Source: Frigoribacterium sp. Leaf8
Lineage (GTDB): Bacteria; Actinomycetota; Actinomycetes; Actinomycetales; Microbacteriaceae
Assembly (NCBI RefSeq): GCF_001421165.1
Contig: NZ_LMKB01000005.1
Coordinates: 607,631-671,630 of the forward strand
Direction of reading: 5' to 3'
Length of the DNA stretch: 64,000 nucleotides
Shown: in pieces, positions 1 through 7,476 of the stretch
Layout: the number at the start of each line of letters is the position of its first letter
Numbering within the stretch: position 1 is the stretch's first letter
Program-made: the position numbers and the translations under genes
The notes under the pieces: generated by a model
Told to the model about the DNA's origin: nothing
Database searches by the model: none
Seen by the model: only the letters and a program-made list of their open reading frames with translations

Positions 1-1
1 C

Positions 2-568
2 TCGTGCTTCGACCTGCGCATCGTCACGACGACCTCGACCTCGTTCGACGAGGTCGCACCCGGCGGGCAGGTCTCCCCCGCGCTCGACGAGCTGCGCGGC
101 GTCCTCGACGGCCACGTGACCGTCACGGTCGGCCACTCGGGCGTCGGCAAGTCGACCCTCGTCAACGCCCTGACCGGGTCGCGTCGCGAGGTGGGCGTGG
201 TCAACGCGGTCACCGGTCGCGGACGGCACACCTCGTCGTCGACCGTGTCGTTCAAGGTGCCGACCGGCGGCTGGATCGTCGACACCCCCGGCGTGCGGTC
301 GTTCGGTCTCGGGCACGTCGACCCCGAGAACATCCTCAAGTCGTTCGCGGCGCACGCGATCCCGGCCGAGGGCGAGCCGGTCGACGGCATCCCGCTGGCC
401 GAGGCCCACGACTGGGAGATCGTCGACCGCATCGAGGCCGGCGAACTCGGCGACGTCGGCCGCGAACGGCTCGAGTCGCTGCAGTCGCTGCTCGCGTCCA
501 AGGGCGGCGTGAGCGCGCGCGACCTCGCGGCCGCGGCCGACGACGCCCGCAGCGACGAACTCGGCTAG
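2..568 (+). CDS. rsgA: RsgA, ribosome small-subunit biogenesis GTPase (3' part)
   Basis: This is the C-terminal 188 codons of the circularly permuted GTPase RsgA, which acts in late 30S subunit maturation; the gene begins before the window. The frame opens at base 2 and runs to the TAG at 566-568. The P-loop GHSGVGKST lies near bases 131-157 and the G3 motif DTPGVRSFGL near 281-310, in the permuted order (G1-G3 after the G4/G5 part) typical of the family. The C-terminal domain is recognisable by position, but the zinc-binding Cys/His knuckle is missing. In its place is a stretch around PAEGEPVDGIPLAEAHDWEI with no cysteine. Family assignment is firm; loss of the zinc site is an observation from this sequence. 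A 241-base gap with an inverted repeat separates it from hisN. Confidence 0.93.
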   Translation, partial: SCFDLRIVTTTSTSFDEVAPGGQVSPALDELRGVLDGHVTVTVGHSGVGKSTLVNALTGSRREVGVVNAVTGRGRHTSSSTVSFKVPTGGWIVDTPGVRSFGLGHVDPENILKSFAAHAIPAEGEPVDGIPLAEAHDWEIVDRIEAGELGDVGRERLESLQSLLASKGGVSARDLAAAADDARSDELG

Positions 569-641
569 CGCGCCGACGCGTCGCACCGCACTCGGTCGCT
601 CGGCGTCGGCCGATCCGCGCTGGGGCCGACCGCGCGACATC

Positions 642-701
642 GCACCGCGTTTCGTGCGGCACACCTGGACTAGTCGCGGTGCCGTGCACGAAACGCGGTG
701 C
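642..701. repeat. Intergenic palindromic repeat, family A, copy 1
   Basis: A perfect 16-base inverted repeat, GCACCGCGTTTCGTGC at 642-657 and its complement at 686-701, encloses a loop containing GGACTAGTCGCGGTG. The same arms and the same central ACTAG/GCGGTG element recur twice at 33262-33472. This makes it a member of a dispersed REP-like family rather than a one-off terminator. It lies between rsgA and hisN, both on the plus strand, so it could also act as the rsgA terminator. Confidence 0.7.
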
Positions 702-809
702 AGTGAAGTGCGGGGCGGGCCGGGGCGGCGGTGCGGTGGGTGCAGGAGGCGCGGGCCGGGTCGGCGGACAGGGCGCGGACGAGCAGGGCGGGCTGGGTAC
801 GCTGACGGG

Positions 810-1643
810 GTGACCGATGCTGCCGAGCCGACCCGCGCCTCCTCGTCCGACCGATCCACCGGGACGCCCTGGGCGGACGACCTGGCGCTCGCGCTCGAGC
901 TGGCCGACCTGGCCGACGCGATCAGCACCGAGCGGTACCGGTCGGCCGACCTGCACGTGTCGCTCAAGCCCGACCGCTCGCACGTGACCGACGCCGACCA
1001 GGCCGTCGAGCGGGCGATCCGCGACCGGGTCGCCGGCGCGCGGCCCGACGACACCTTCTACGGCGAGGAGTACGGCCACGACGCTCCCTCGCACCGCCAG
1101 TGGGTGGTCGACCCGATCGACGGCACGGCGAACTTCCTGCGCGGGGTGCCGGTCTGGGCGGCGTTGATCTCGCTCGTCGTCGACGGGGTGCCCGTGGTGG
1201 GCGTGGTCAGTGCTCCCGCGCTCGGCCGGCGCTGGTGGGCGACGCAGGGCGGCGGGGCGTTCTCGACCGAGCACGACGGGCCGCTGCGGGTGTCGGGCGT
1301 GCGCGACCTGGCCGACGCGTCCCTGAGCTTCAACGGACTCGAGTACTGGATCGACGCCGGGCGCCTGCCGCAGCTGCTCGACCTGACGAGCCGGGTCTGG
1401 CGGACGCGGGCCTACGGCGACTTCTGGTCGTACATGCTCGTCGCCGAGGGCGCGCTCGACGTCGCGGGCGAGTTCGACCTGCAGCCCTACGACATGGCCG
1501 CCGTGGCGGTCGTCGTCGAGGAGGCCGGCGGACGATTCACCAGTGCCGACGGCCGGCCGGGCCCCTGGCACGGCACCGCGATGGCGACGAACGGACTGCT
1601 GCACGAGAGCGTCCTCGGGGTCGTGGCCGCGCCTCCTGCCTGA
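810..1643 (+). CDS. hisN: Inositol-monophosphatase-family histidinol-phosphatase
   Basis: A 277-residue Mg-dependent phosphatase of the inositol monophosphatase superfamily. In actinobacteria this subgroup is HisN, which removes phosphate from L-histidinol phosphate in histidine biosynthesis; a role on another sugar phosphate cannot be excluded. The metal site is complete: GEEYG near residue 80, WVVDPIDGTANF near residue 95 and the late FDLQPYDMAA near residue 225. The GTG start at 810 is chosen because the family similarity begins soon after it, and the frame further upstream runs into the intergenic repeat. Residues 8-12 are TRASS, encoded by a copy of the dispersed CGCGCCTCCT motif. A second copy overlaps the last codons. 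Confidence 0.88.
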   Translation: MTDAAEPTRASSSDRSTGTPWADDLALALELADLADAISTERYRSADLHVSLKPDRSHVTDADQAVERAIRDRVAGARPDDTFYGEEYGHDAPSHRQWVVDPIDGTANFLRGVPVWAALISLVVDGVPVVGVVSAPALGRRWWATQGGGAFSTEHDGPLRVSGVRDLADASLSFNGLEYWIDAGRLPQLLDLTSRVWRTRAYGDFWSYMLVAEGALDVAGEFDLQPYDMAAVAVVVEEAGGRFTSADGRPGPWHGTAMATNGLLHESVLGVVAAPPA

Positions 1644-1878
1644 TCGGCACCGGCGGTCGAGGTTCATCCCTGCGACGGAGGGCGACTCAGCCCTGCGCTT
1701 ATGTTCACGCAACGTGCGGACGGCTTGACTGATCACACGACGTCACCGGCTCCGCACAGGGGCACCGAGCAGCTCGGGCAGGGTCGTCAGGGGCCCCGCC
1801 GCCCGTGTCCCTGCACGGGCGGCCGGGCCTCGCCAACCGCGTCACCGACCGCGTCACCAGCCGATCGAAAGGCCCATC

Positions 1879-2019
1879 ATGTTCGTCACGCCCGCCGTCT
1901 CCGTCTCCGCCACCACCAGCACGGTCGCCGGCTCGATCGACCCCGCCTCGATCGCCCTGCCGACCACGCGTCAGGTCGACGTCACGAGCTACGTCGTCGA
2001 GGCCTTCGCCCGCCTCTGA
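1879..2019 (+). CDS. Small hypothetical protein, 46 residues
   Basis: An ATG at 1879 opens a 46-codon frame ending at TGA 2017-2019. Nearly every codon ends in G or C, the third-position bias of the genuine genes in this window, over a length where chance alone would not give it. GAAAGG lies eight bases upstream as a ribosome binding site. The product is Val/Ala/Thr-rich at the start, with a hydrophobic C-terminal third (DVTSYVVEAFARL); it has no cysteine and no clear signal peptide. I do not recognise it. It stands alone between hisN and the MFS gene, in an otherwise unexplained 520-base gap. Confidence 0.5.
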   Translation: MFVTPAVSVSATTSTVAGSIDPASIALPTTRQVDVTSYVVEAFARL

Positions 2020-2031
2020 CCCGACCGCCGC

Positions 2032-2106
2032 CCGACGATCCGCCGTCCGACGATCCGCCACCCGACGATCCGCCACCCGACGGTTCGACGCCCGACGCAT
2101 CGACGA
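2032..2106. repeat. 15-base tandem repeat, five units
   Basis: Units of CCGACGATCCGCCAC start at 2032, 2047 and 2062 with at most two differences. Two decayed units follow at 2077 and 2092. It is placed between the small ORF and the MFS terminator and encodes nothing I can support. Confidence 0.6.
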
Positions 2107-2110
2107 CCCG

Positions 2111-2147
2111 GGAGGCGCGTCCCCCCGAGGAGGTGCGGGTCGCCTCC
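2111..2147 (-). terminator. Probable terminator of the MFS gene
   Basis: GGAGGCG at 2111-2117 pairs with CGCCTCC at 2141-2147, 18 bases past the stop codon of the minus-strand MFS gene. A variant of the dispersed motif (GAGGAGGTGCGGGTC) sits in the loop. There is no T-run, as is usual in high-GC actinobacteria. Confidence 0.4.
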
Positions 2148-2164
2148 CCGACAGCGATCGCCGG

Positions 2165-3694
2165 CTACGAGGCCGCGGCCCCCTCGCCCACGCGCCCCTT
2201 CTTGCGGGCGCGCAGGTCCATCAGCCCGAGCACGAGCGCCACGGACACCAGGGCGATCGTGACGAAGAAGCCGTTGCGGTACGCCTCGTGGTAGACGTCG
2301 AGGTTCGCCCCGTCCGCTCCCCCGGAGCCGGCGATGACCGAGTAGAACGTCGAGACCGCCGCCGCCGTGCCGATGGCCGTGCCGGCCCGCTGACCGACCT
2401 GCCCCATCGAGCCGGCGACGCCGCCCATCTCGACGGGCACCTCGGCCAGCGTCAGCGTCTGGTTCGGCGAGATGACGAAGCCACCGCCGGTGCCGGCGAT
2501 CAGCATGCCGATGCCCATGGCGTAGGGCGTGATGTCGCGCGGGGTGAGCACGGCCGCGAGCAGCAGGGCGACGAAGCCCACCGCGACCAGGATCAGCCCG
2601 AGCACGACCAGGCTGCGACCGAAGCGGTCGACGAGGCGTCCGCCGTAGAACGCGGCGACCGCGCTGGTCAGTGCGAAGGGAATCGTGACCATGCCGGCGT
2701 AGACGGGTTCGAGGCCGAGCCCCTGCTGCAGGTACAGGGTCGTCAGCAGGAAGGTCGCGGGCAGGGCGCAGAAGTAGACCGTCGCGATCAGGGTGCCGTT
2801 GCGGTACGACGCGAGCGAGAACAGGCTGAAGTGCACGACGGGCGACTTGCCCCGGGCCTTGTAGCGCTGCTCCCACCAGACGAACGCGGCGCCGAAGCCG
2901 ACGAAACCGATCAGGAAGAGCCAGCGCAGCGGGTCGTCCCCCTGGCCGGTCGTCAGCACGAACGGCAGCATGAGGGTGAAGATCGTCAGGCCGAGCAGCA
3001 CGATGCCGAACAGGTCGAGCTCGTTGTGGCCGTTCGAGGCCGTGCGGGTCTTCGGCAGCAGCTTGAGGGCGAAGAAGATGGCGATCAGGCCGAGCGGGAT
3101 GTTCATCCAGAACAGCAGGCGCCAACCGTCCTCCGGGCCGCCGATCGCGATGAGCAGGCCACCGAGGGTCGGGCCGAACGCCGTGCTGACGCCGATGATG
3201 GCGCCGAAGAAGCCGAACGCGCGACCGCGCTCCTTGCCCTGGAAGAGCTGCTGGATGAGCCCGAGCACCTGCGGCATCTGGATTCCGGCGGCGACGCCCT
3301 GCAGGATGCGCGCGGCGACGAGCAACTCGATGGTCGGCGCGAGGGCGCAGAGCAGGCTCGCGACGGTGAACGAGGTAAGGCCGATGACGAACATCATGCG
3401 GCGCGACTTGAGGTCGCCGAGACGGCCGGACGGCACGAGCGAGAGGCCGAAGGCGAGCGCGTAGCCGGCGACGATCAGCTGCAGGGCGGTGGGACCGGCG
3501 CCGAGCGACGCCTCGATGCTGGGCAGGCCGACGTTGACCTTCGACAGGTCGAGGATCGTCAGGGCGGCGACGCCGACGCAGACGGCGAAGGCGCGCCACT
3601 TCTGGCGTTCTTCGTCGGAGCGGGCGGCGCGGCCGGAGGCGGGGCGGGCGGCGTCGGCGCCTCCCGGGGCAGGGGTGTCGGATGTCTTCGTCAT
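2165..3694 (-). CDS. MFS exporter, DHA2 (14-helix) family
   Basis: A 509-residue major facilitator of the drug:H+ antiporter-2 type, an integral membrane exporter for hydrophobic or cationic compounds. After a polar 33-residue N-terminus, membrane segments begin at AFAVCVGVAALTILDL. The motif-A region GRLGDLKSRRMM and the antiporter motif-C-like stretch GPTLGGLLIAIGG are visible, and further paired helices bring the length to that of 14-helix members. The ATG at 3692-3694 is used. It is a single gene, bordered by hairpins on both sides, divergent from nothing and not coupled to a regulator, so the substrate cannot be guessed. The C-terminal tail (MDLRARKKGRVGEGAAAS) is cytoplasmic and basic. 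Confidence 0.85.
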   Translation of the reverse strand: MTKTSDTPAPGGADAARPASGRAARSDEERQKWRAFAVCVGVAALTILDLSKVNVGLPSIEASLGAGPTALQLIVAGYALAFGLSLVPSGRLGDLKSRRMMFVIGLTSFTVASLLCALAPTIELLVAARILQGVAAGIQMPQVLGLIQQLFQGKERGRAFGFFGAIIGVSTAFGPTLGGLLIAIGGPEDGWRLLFWMNIPLGLIAIFFALKLLPKTRTASNGHNELDLFGIVLLGLTIFTLMLPFVLTTGQGDDPLRWLFLIGFVGFGAAFVWWEQRYKARGKSPVVHFSLFSLASYRNGTLIATVYFCALPATFLLTTLYLQQGLGLEPVYAGMVTIPFALTSAVAAFYGGRLVDRFGRSLVVLGLILVAVGFVALLLAAVLTPRDITPYAMGIGMLIAGTGGGFVISPNQTLTLAEVPVEMGGVAGSMGQVGQRAGTAIGTAAAVSTFYSVIAGSGGADGANLDVYHEAYRNGFFVTIALVSVALVLGLMDLRARKKGRVGEGAAAS

Positions 3695-3771
3695 GGGATC
3701 GTTCCGTCATACACCGTGCACGGCCTGCAACGACGCGGGTGCCTGCGGAACGCGAGGGGCGCGGGTGCGCC

Positions 3772-3831
3772 GCCCCGCGCCTCCCGGGCTCCGACGGTCG
3801 AGGGGACCGAGAGCCGAGGAGGCGCGGGGGC
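3772..3831 (-). terminator. Hairpin terminator downstream of fdhA, built from the dispersed motif
   Basis: CCCCGCGCCTCC near 3773-3784 pairs without mismatch with GGAGGCGCGGGG near 3819-3829, and flanking GGCTC/GAGCC extends the stem. It begins 9 bases after the fdhA stop (minus strand). Both arms are copies or near-copies of the CGCGCCTCCT motif in inverted orientation. Confidence 0.6.
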
Positions 3832-3839
3832 GACGAGGG

Positions 3840-5060
3840 TCAGGCCGCCTTGATCAGGCCGTTCGGGTTGAGGACGTACTTCGTGGCCGCGCCCTGGTCG
3901 AACTCGGCGTAGCCGCGCGGGGCGTCCTCGAGGCTGATCGCCTGGGCGTGGACGTTCTTCGCGATGCTCGTGCGGTCGTGGAGGATCGCCATCATCAGCT
4001 GCCGGTTGTACTTCATCACCGGGCACTGGCCCGTGGTGAACGACAACGACTTGGCCCAGCCGGTGCCGAGGCTGAGCGACAGCGAGCCCTTCTGCGCGGC
4101 GGCGTCGATGCCGCCCGGGTCGCCGGTGACGTAGAGCCCCGGGATGCCCATGGCGCCTCCGGCCGCGGTGATGTCCATAAGCGAGTTCAGCACGGTGGCC
4201 GGTGCTTCTTCGCCCGAACCGCCTCCGTGGCCCTTGGCCTCGAAGCCGACCGCGTCGACGGCGCAGTCGACGAGGGGTTCGCCGAGGATCTGGTCGATCT
4301 GCTCGCCCGGTTCGCCCTTGGTCAGGTCGACGGTCTCGCAGCCGAAGCTGCGCGCCTGGGCGAGGCGGTCGGCGTTCATGTCGCCGACGATGACGACGCT
4401 GGCACCGAGCAGCAGGGCTCCGGTGGCGGCGGCGAGGCCGACGGGGCCGGCTCCGGCGACGTAGACGGTCGAGCCGACCTCGACGCCCGCGGTGACGGCA
4501 CCGTGGAAGCCGGTCGGGAAGATGTCGGACAGCATCGCCAGGTCGAGGATCTTCTCCATGGCCTGGTCGGCGTCGGGGAACTTGAGCAGGTTCCAGTCGG
4601 CGTAGGGCACGAGCACGTACTCGGCCTGGCCGCCGACCCAGCCGCCCATGTCGACGTAGCCGTAGGCGCTGCCGGGGCGGTCGGGGTTGACGTTGAGGCA
4701 GATGCCGGTCTTGCGTTCCTTGCAGTTGCGGCACCGGCCACAGGCGATGTTGAACGGCACCGAGACGATGTCGCCGACCTTGATGAATTCGACGTCGGGG
4801 CCGACCTCGACGACCTCGCCGGTGATCTCGTGGCCGAGCACGAGGTTCGTCGGGGCGGTGGTGCGGCCGCGGACCATGTGCTGGTCGGAACCGCAGATGT
4901 TGGTGGCGACCGTGCGCAGGATCGCGCCGTGGTTGACCTTGCGCCCGACGTTGGCCGGGTTGACGCCGGGGCCGTCCTTGAGCTCGAAGGTCGGGTAGTC
5001 GACGTCGATGACCTCGACCTGGCCGGGGCCCTTGTAGGCGACCGCGTGATTCGTTGCCAT
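3840..5060 (-). CDS. fdhA: Glutathione-independent formaldehyde dehydrogenase (Zn alcohol dehydrogenase family)
   Basis: A 406-residue medium-chain zinc dehydrogenase that oxidises formaldehyde (or similar aldehydes and alcohols) with tightly bound NAD in the cytosol. Catalytic zinc ligands are visible in NICGSDQHMVRG (near residue 56) and GHEITGEVVEVG (near residue 76). The structural zinc site is CGRCRNCKERKTGIC near residue 108, with four cysteines. The NAD fold follows at VYVAGAGPVGLAAA. Length and the long insert DRPGSAYGYVDMGGWVGGQAEY match Pseudomonas-type FdhA. AAGGAGG seven bases before ATG 5058-5060 fixes the start. It is a single gene. A long leader region separates it from the divergent polysaccharide operon. 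Confidence 0.9.
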   Translation of the reverse strand: MATNHAVAYKGPGQVEVIDVDYPTFELKDGPGVNPANVGRKVNHGAILRTVATNICGSDQHMVRGRTTAPTNLVLGHEITGEVVEVGPDVEFIKVGDIVSVPFNIACGRCRNCKERKTGICLNVNPDRPGSAYGYVDMGGWVGGQAEYVLVPYADWNLLKFPDADQAMEKILDLAMLSDIFPTGFHGAVTAGVEVGSTVYVAGAGPVGLAAATGALLLGASVVIVGDMNADRLAQARSFGCETVDLTKGEPGEQIDQILGEPLVDCAVDAVGFEAKGHGGGSGEEAPATVLNSLMDITAAGGAMGIPGLYVTGDPGGIDAAAQKGSLSLSLGTGWAKSLSFTTGQCPVMKYNRQLMMAILHDRTSIAKNVHAQAISLEDAPRGYAEFDQGAATKYVLNPNGLIKAA

Positions 5061-5389
5061 GGTGATCCTCCTTGATCACGAGCGAGCACGGGACGTGCCC
5101 GTCGTCGGCAGGCTATTGCGCGGGTCGGGTGGTGCGCCCGAATCCCAGCCAGCGTTCAGGCGGACGATCAGCGACGGGTGTCGCGGTACGGCCCCCCGCA
5201 CCCCCGTTCGGGGGCCACTTCGCCGGATCGGGCAACATATGTACCCCGTCTGGCCGTCCCGTGTGTGAGTATTGGTCACGGCGCAGAGTCGCGGGGAGCC
5301 ATCAGGGTGCCGGGAGGCATGGTCCGTGCGACGACTGCCGGGGTGCCTGCCGCGGTGCCCGCACCCGATCAGGACAGGACCTCAGCCAC
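5061..5389 (+). promoter_or_regulatory. Regulatory gap between fdhA and the polysaccharide operon
   Basis: A 329-base stretch without a convincing gene. It must hold the divergent promoters of fdhA and the polysaccharide operon. It contains a perfect palindrome ACATATGT at about 5235-5242 followed by ACCCC. A similar TTTTTGTACCCC occurs near 63402 ahead of glgE. Reading in frame upstream of the GTG start at 5390 is possible but shows no protein-like composition. No -35/-10 pair is convincing. Confidence 0.35.
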
Positions 5390-6829
5390 GTGGAACTCCG
5401 TGACTACATCCGCATTCTCCGCAAGGGCTGGATCTTCATCGCCGCCCTCACGCTCGTCGGCCTCGCCGCCGGGGCGCTGAGCTCGATCCTGGCCACGCCG
5501 ACCTACGTGTCGTCGACCCGGCTGTTCGTCTCGGTGCAGGCGCAGGACTCGTCGACCACGGTCGACGCGGTGCAGGGCAGCAGCGCGGCCCAGCAGAAGG
5601 TCCGGTCGTACGTCGACGTCGTGACGAGCGACGCGGTGCTCGACCCGGTGATCGACCAACTCGGCCTCGACACCACGGCCGCGGGCCTCGCCTCGAAGAT
5701 CACGGCCGAGTCGCCCCTGAACACCGTCCTGATCAACATCACGGTCACCGACACCGACGCCCAGCGCGCGGCCGACGTCGCCAACGCGGTGGGCGCCTCC
5801 CTCACGGACGTCGTCGTCAACGAGCTCGAGACGCCGACCGGTGGAGGCGCGAGCCTGGTCAAGATCGCGACGATCGTCCCCGGGTCGGTCGCCTCGGCCC
5901 CCTCGACCCCGCGCACCACGCTGAACCTCGGCCTGGGCCTCCTGATCGGCCTCGCTCTGGGCGTCGGAGCGGCCGTGCTGCGCAGCACCCTCGACACCCG
6001 CATCCACGGCTCGCACGACGTCGAGCTCGTCACCGACGCGCCGATCGTCGGTGGCATCAGCTACGACCCCGGTGCGAAGAAGCACCCGCTGATCGTGCAC
6101 GTCGACCCTCGCAACCCGCGCGCCGAGTCGTTCCGCACCCTGCGGACCAACCTGCAGTTCGTCAACGTCGAGTCGGCCAGCCGCTGCTTCGTCGTCACCT
6201 CGTCGCTGCCCGGCGAGGGCAAGACGACCACGACGGCCAACCTCGCGGTGGCCCTCGCCGAGACCGGTGCCACGGTGGCCGTCGTCGACGGCGACCTCCG
6301 CCTGCCCCGCCTCGCCGACACCCTCGGGCTCGAGGGCGTCGTCGGCCTGACCGACGTGTTGATCGGTCGGGCCGACCTCCAGGACGTCCTGCAGCCCTGG
6401 GGCCGCGGCACGATGTACGTGCTGCCGGCCGGTCGCGTTCCCCCGAACCCGAGCGAGCTGCTCGGCTCGAAGGCGATGTCGTCGCTGATCGAGTCGCTGA
6501 CGACGTCGTTCGACTACGTGCTGATCGACGCGCCTCCCCTGCTGCCGGTGACCGACGCGGCCATCCTCAGCAAGCTGACCGGTGGTGCGATCGTCGTGTC
6601 GGCCGCGGGCCGCACGACCCGCAACGAGCTGCAGTCCGCGCTGCGCAACCTCGAGCACATCGGCAGCAAGGTGCACGGCATCGTGCTGACCATGCTGCCG
6701 ACGAAGGGGCCGGACGCCTACGGTTACGGCAACTACGGGGCGTACTACGGCATGGAGCAGGACGCCCCCGAGGCGGGCGTCGGCGACCTGCCCGTGGCCC
6801 CGAAGACGAGCTCGCGCTCGGCGAAGTAG
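5390..6829 (+). CDS. Wzz-BY-kinase fusion: polysaccharide chain-length regulator and tyrosine autokinase
   Basis: A 479-residue membrane protein that controls polysaccharide export and chain length. Residues 1-30 begin the Wzz domain (VELRDYIRILRKGW, first helix IFIAALTLVGLAAGALSSI). A second helix near residue 185 (LGLGLLIGLALGVGAAVL) leads into a cytoplasmic P-loop kinase. This has Walker A SSLPGEGKTTTTANLA, Walker A' VVDGDLRLP and Walker B YVLIDAPPL, and ends in a tyrosine cluster YGYGNYGAYYG that is the expected autophosphorylation site. GTG 5390 is chosen because the conserved N-terminus starts there and AGGACAGGAC lies just upstream. Fusion of both domains is typical of Gram-positive actinobacteria. 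The phosphatase gene follows 8 bases on. Confidence 0.9.
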   Translation: MELRDYIRILRKGWIFIAALTLVGLAAGALSSILATPTYVSSTRLFVSVQAQDSSTTVDAVQGSSAAQQKVRSYVDVVTSDAVLDPVIDQLGLDTTAAGLASKITAESPLNTVLINITVTDTDAQRAADVANAVGASLTDVVVNELETPTGGGASLVKIATIVPGSVASAPSTPRTTLNLGLGLLIGLALGVGAAVLRSTLDTRIHGSHDVELVTDAPIVGGISYDPGAKKHPLIVHVDPRNPRAESFRTLRTNLQFVNVESASRCFVVTSSLPGEGKTTTTANLAVALAETGATVAVVDGDLRLPRLADTLGLEGVVGLTDVLIGRADLQDVLQPWGRGTMYVLPAGRVPPNPSELLGSKAMSSLIESLTTSFDYVLIDAPPLLPVTDAAILSKLTGGAIVVSAAGRTTRNELQSALRNLEHIGSKVHGIVLTMLPTKGPDAYGYGNYGAYYGMEQDAPEAGVGDLPVAPKTSSRSAK

Positions 6830-6837
6830 GCGGCCCC

Positions 6838-7476
6838 GTGTCTTTCGTGATCCCCCGCCGCACCTCGACCACGTTCTCGCTGCTGACCGTCTGCACCGGC
6901 AACATCTGCCGGTCCCCCCTGGCCGAGCTGTACCTCCGCCGCGGTCTCTCGTCGTGGGACGACGTCACCGTGTCGAGCGCCGGCACCATGGCCGTCGACG
7001 ACGACGTCATGCCCGACCAGGCCCGGGCCCTCGCCCGGTCCTTCGACCTGGAGCCCGACGACCACCGGGCCCGGTTCCTGTTCGAGCGCGACGTCCGCGA
7101 CGCCGACCTCGTCGTGGCGCTCGCCCGCGAACACCGCCGGGCCGTCGTCTCGATGCACCCCCGCGCCAGCCGGTACACGTTCACCCTGCGCGAGGCCGCC
7201 CGCCTCGCCCGCGACGTGACCGACGCCGAGCTGGTCGACGCCCTGCCCGCCGACGCGTCCACCGTGGCCGACCGACTGCGTGCGACCGTGGCCCTGCTGG
7301 CCTCGCGCCGCGGCACGGTCGAGGCACCGGACGACGCGCTGGACGACGACGTCGTCGATCCCTACCGCCGGTCGGACGAGACGTTCACCGAGTCGGGGCG
7401 CCAGCTGGTGCCGGCGGCCGACGTGCTCGTGGACCTGCTGACCCGCGCCGCCGCCCTCGACGGAGGTGACCGCTGA
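6838..7476 (+). CDS. Low-molecular-weight protein tyrosine phosphatase
   Basis: A cytosolic phosphotyrosine phosphatase of 212 residues, presumably acting on the tyrosine tail of the preceding autokinase, as Wzb does on Wzc. The signature C-X5-R-S loop is CTGNICRS near residue 18, and the general-acid Asp is in VDPYRRSDE near residue 174. It is longer than the usual 150-160 residues because of about 40 extra residues in the middle (RATVALLASRRGTVEAPDDALDD). The start is GTG 6838. Its stop overlaps the next start by one base, so the genes are translationally coupled. Function is firm; the substrate is inferred from context. Confidence 0.88.
   Translation: MSFVIPRRTSTTFSLLTVCTGNICRSPLAELYLRRGLSSWDDVTVSSAGTMAVDDDVMPDQARALARSFDLEPDDHRARFLFERDVRDADLVVALAREHRRAVVSMHPRASRYTFTLREAARLARDVTDAELVDALPADASTVADRLRATVALLASRRGTVEAPDDALDDDVVDPYRRSDETFTESGRQLVPAADVLVDLLTRAAALDGGDR

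Noticed and set aside
2032-2106. Possible CRISPR array
   Set aside because: The units are 15 bases and directly adjacent with no unique spacers, so it is a tandem repeat.
1805-3853. Very long open frames on the opposite strand of real genes (for example across the MFS, fdhA, ABC and ROK genes)
   Set aside because: At this GC content antisense and shifted frames stay open by chance. They encode Arg/Asp/Gln-rich sequences without domain signatures, and their third positions do not show the bias seen in the real genes.
5061-5389. Upstream in-frame extension of the Wzz/BY-kinase to 5072
   Set aside because: The extra 106 residues are Cys/Arg/Gly-rich, do not resemble the Wzz family and would start inside the fdhA promoter region.
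6528-6540. Dispersed-motif-like GCGCCTCCC in the BY-kinase gene
   Set aside because: It encodes the conserved Walker B residues DAPPL and has no flanking match to the extended consensus.
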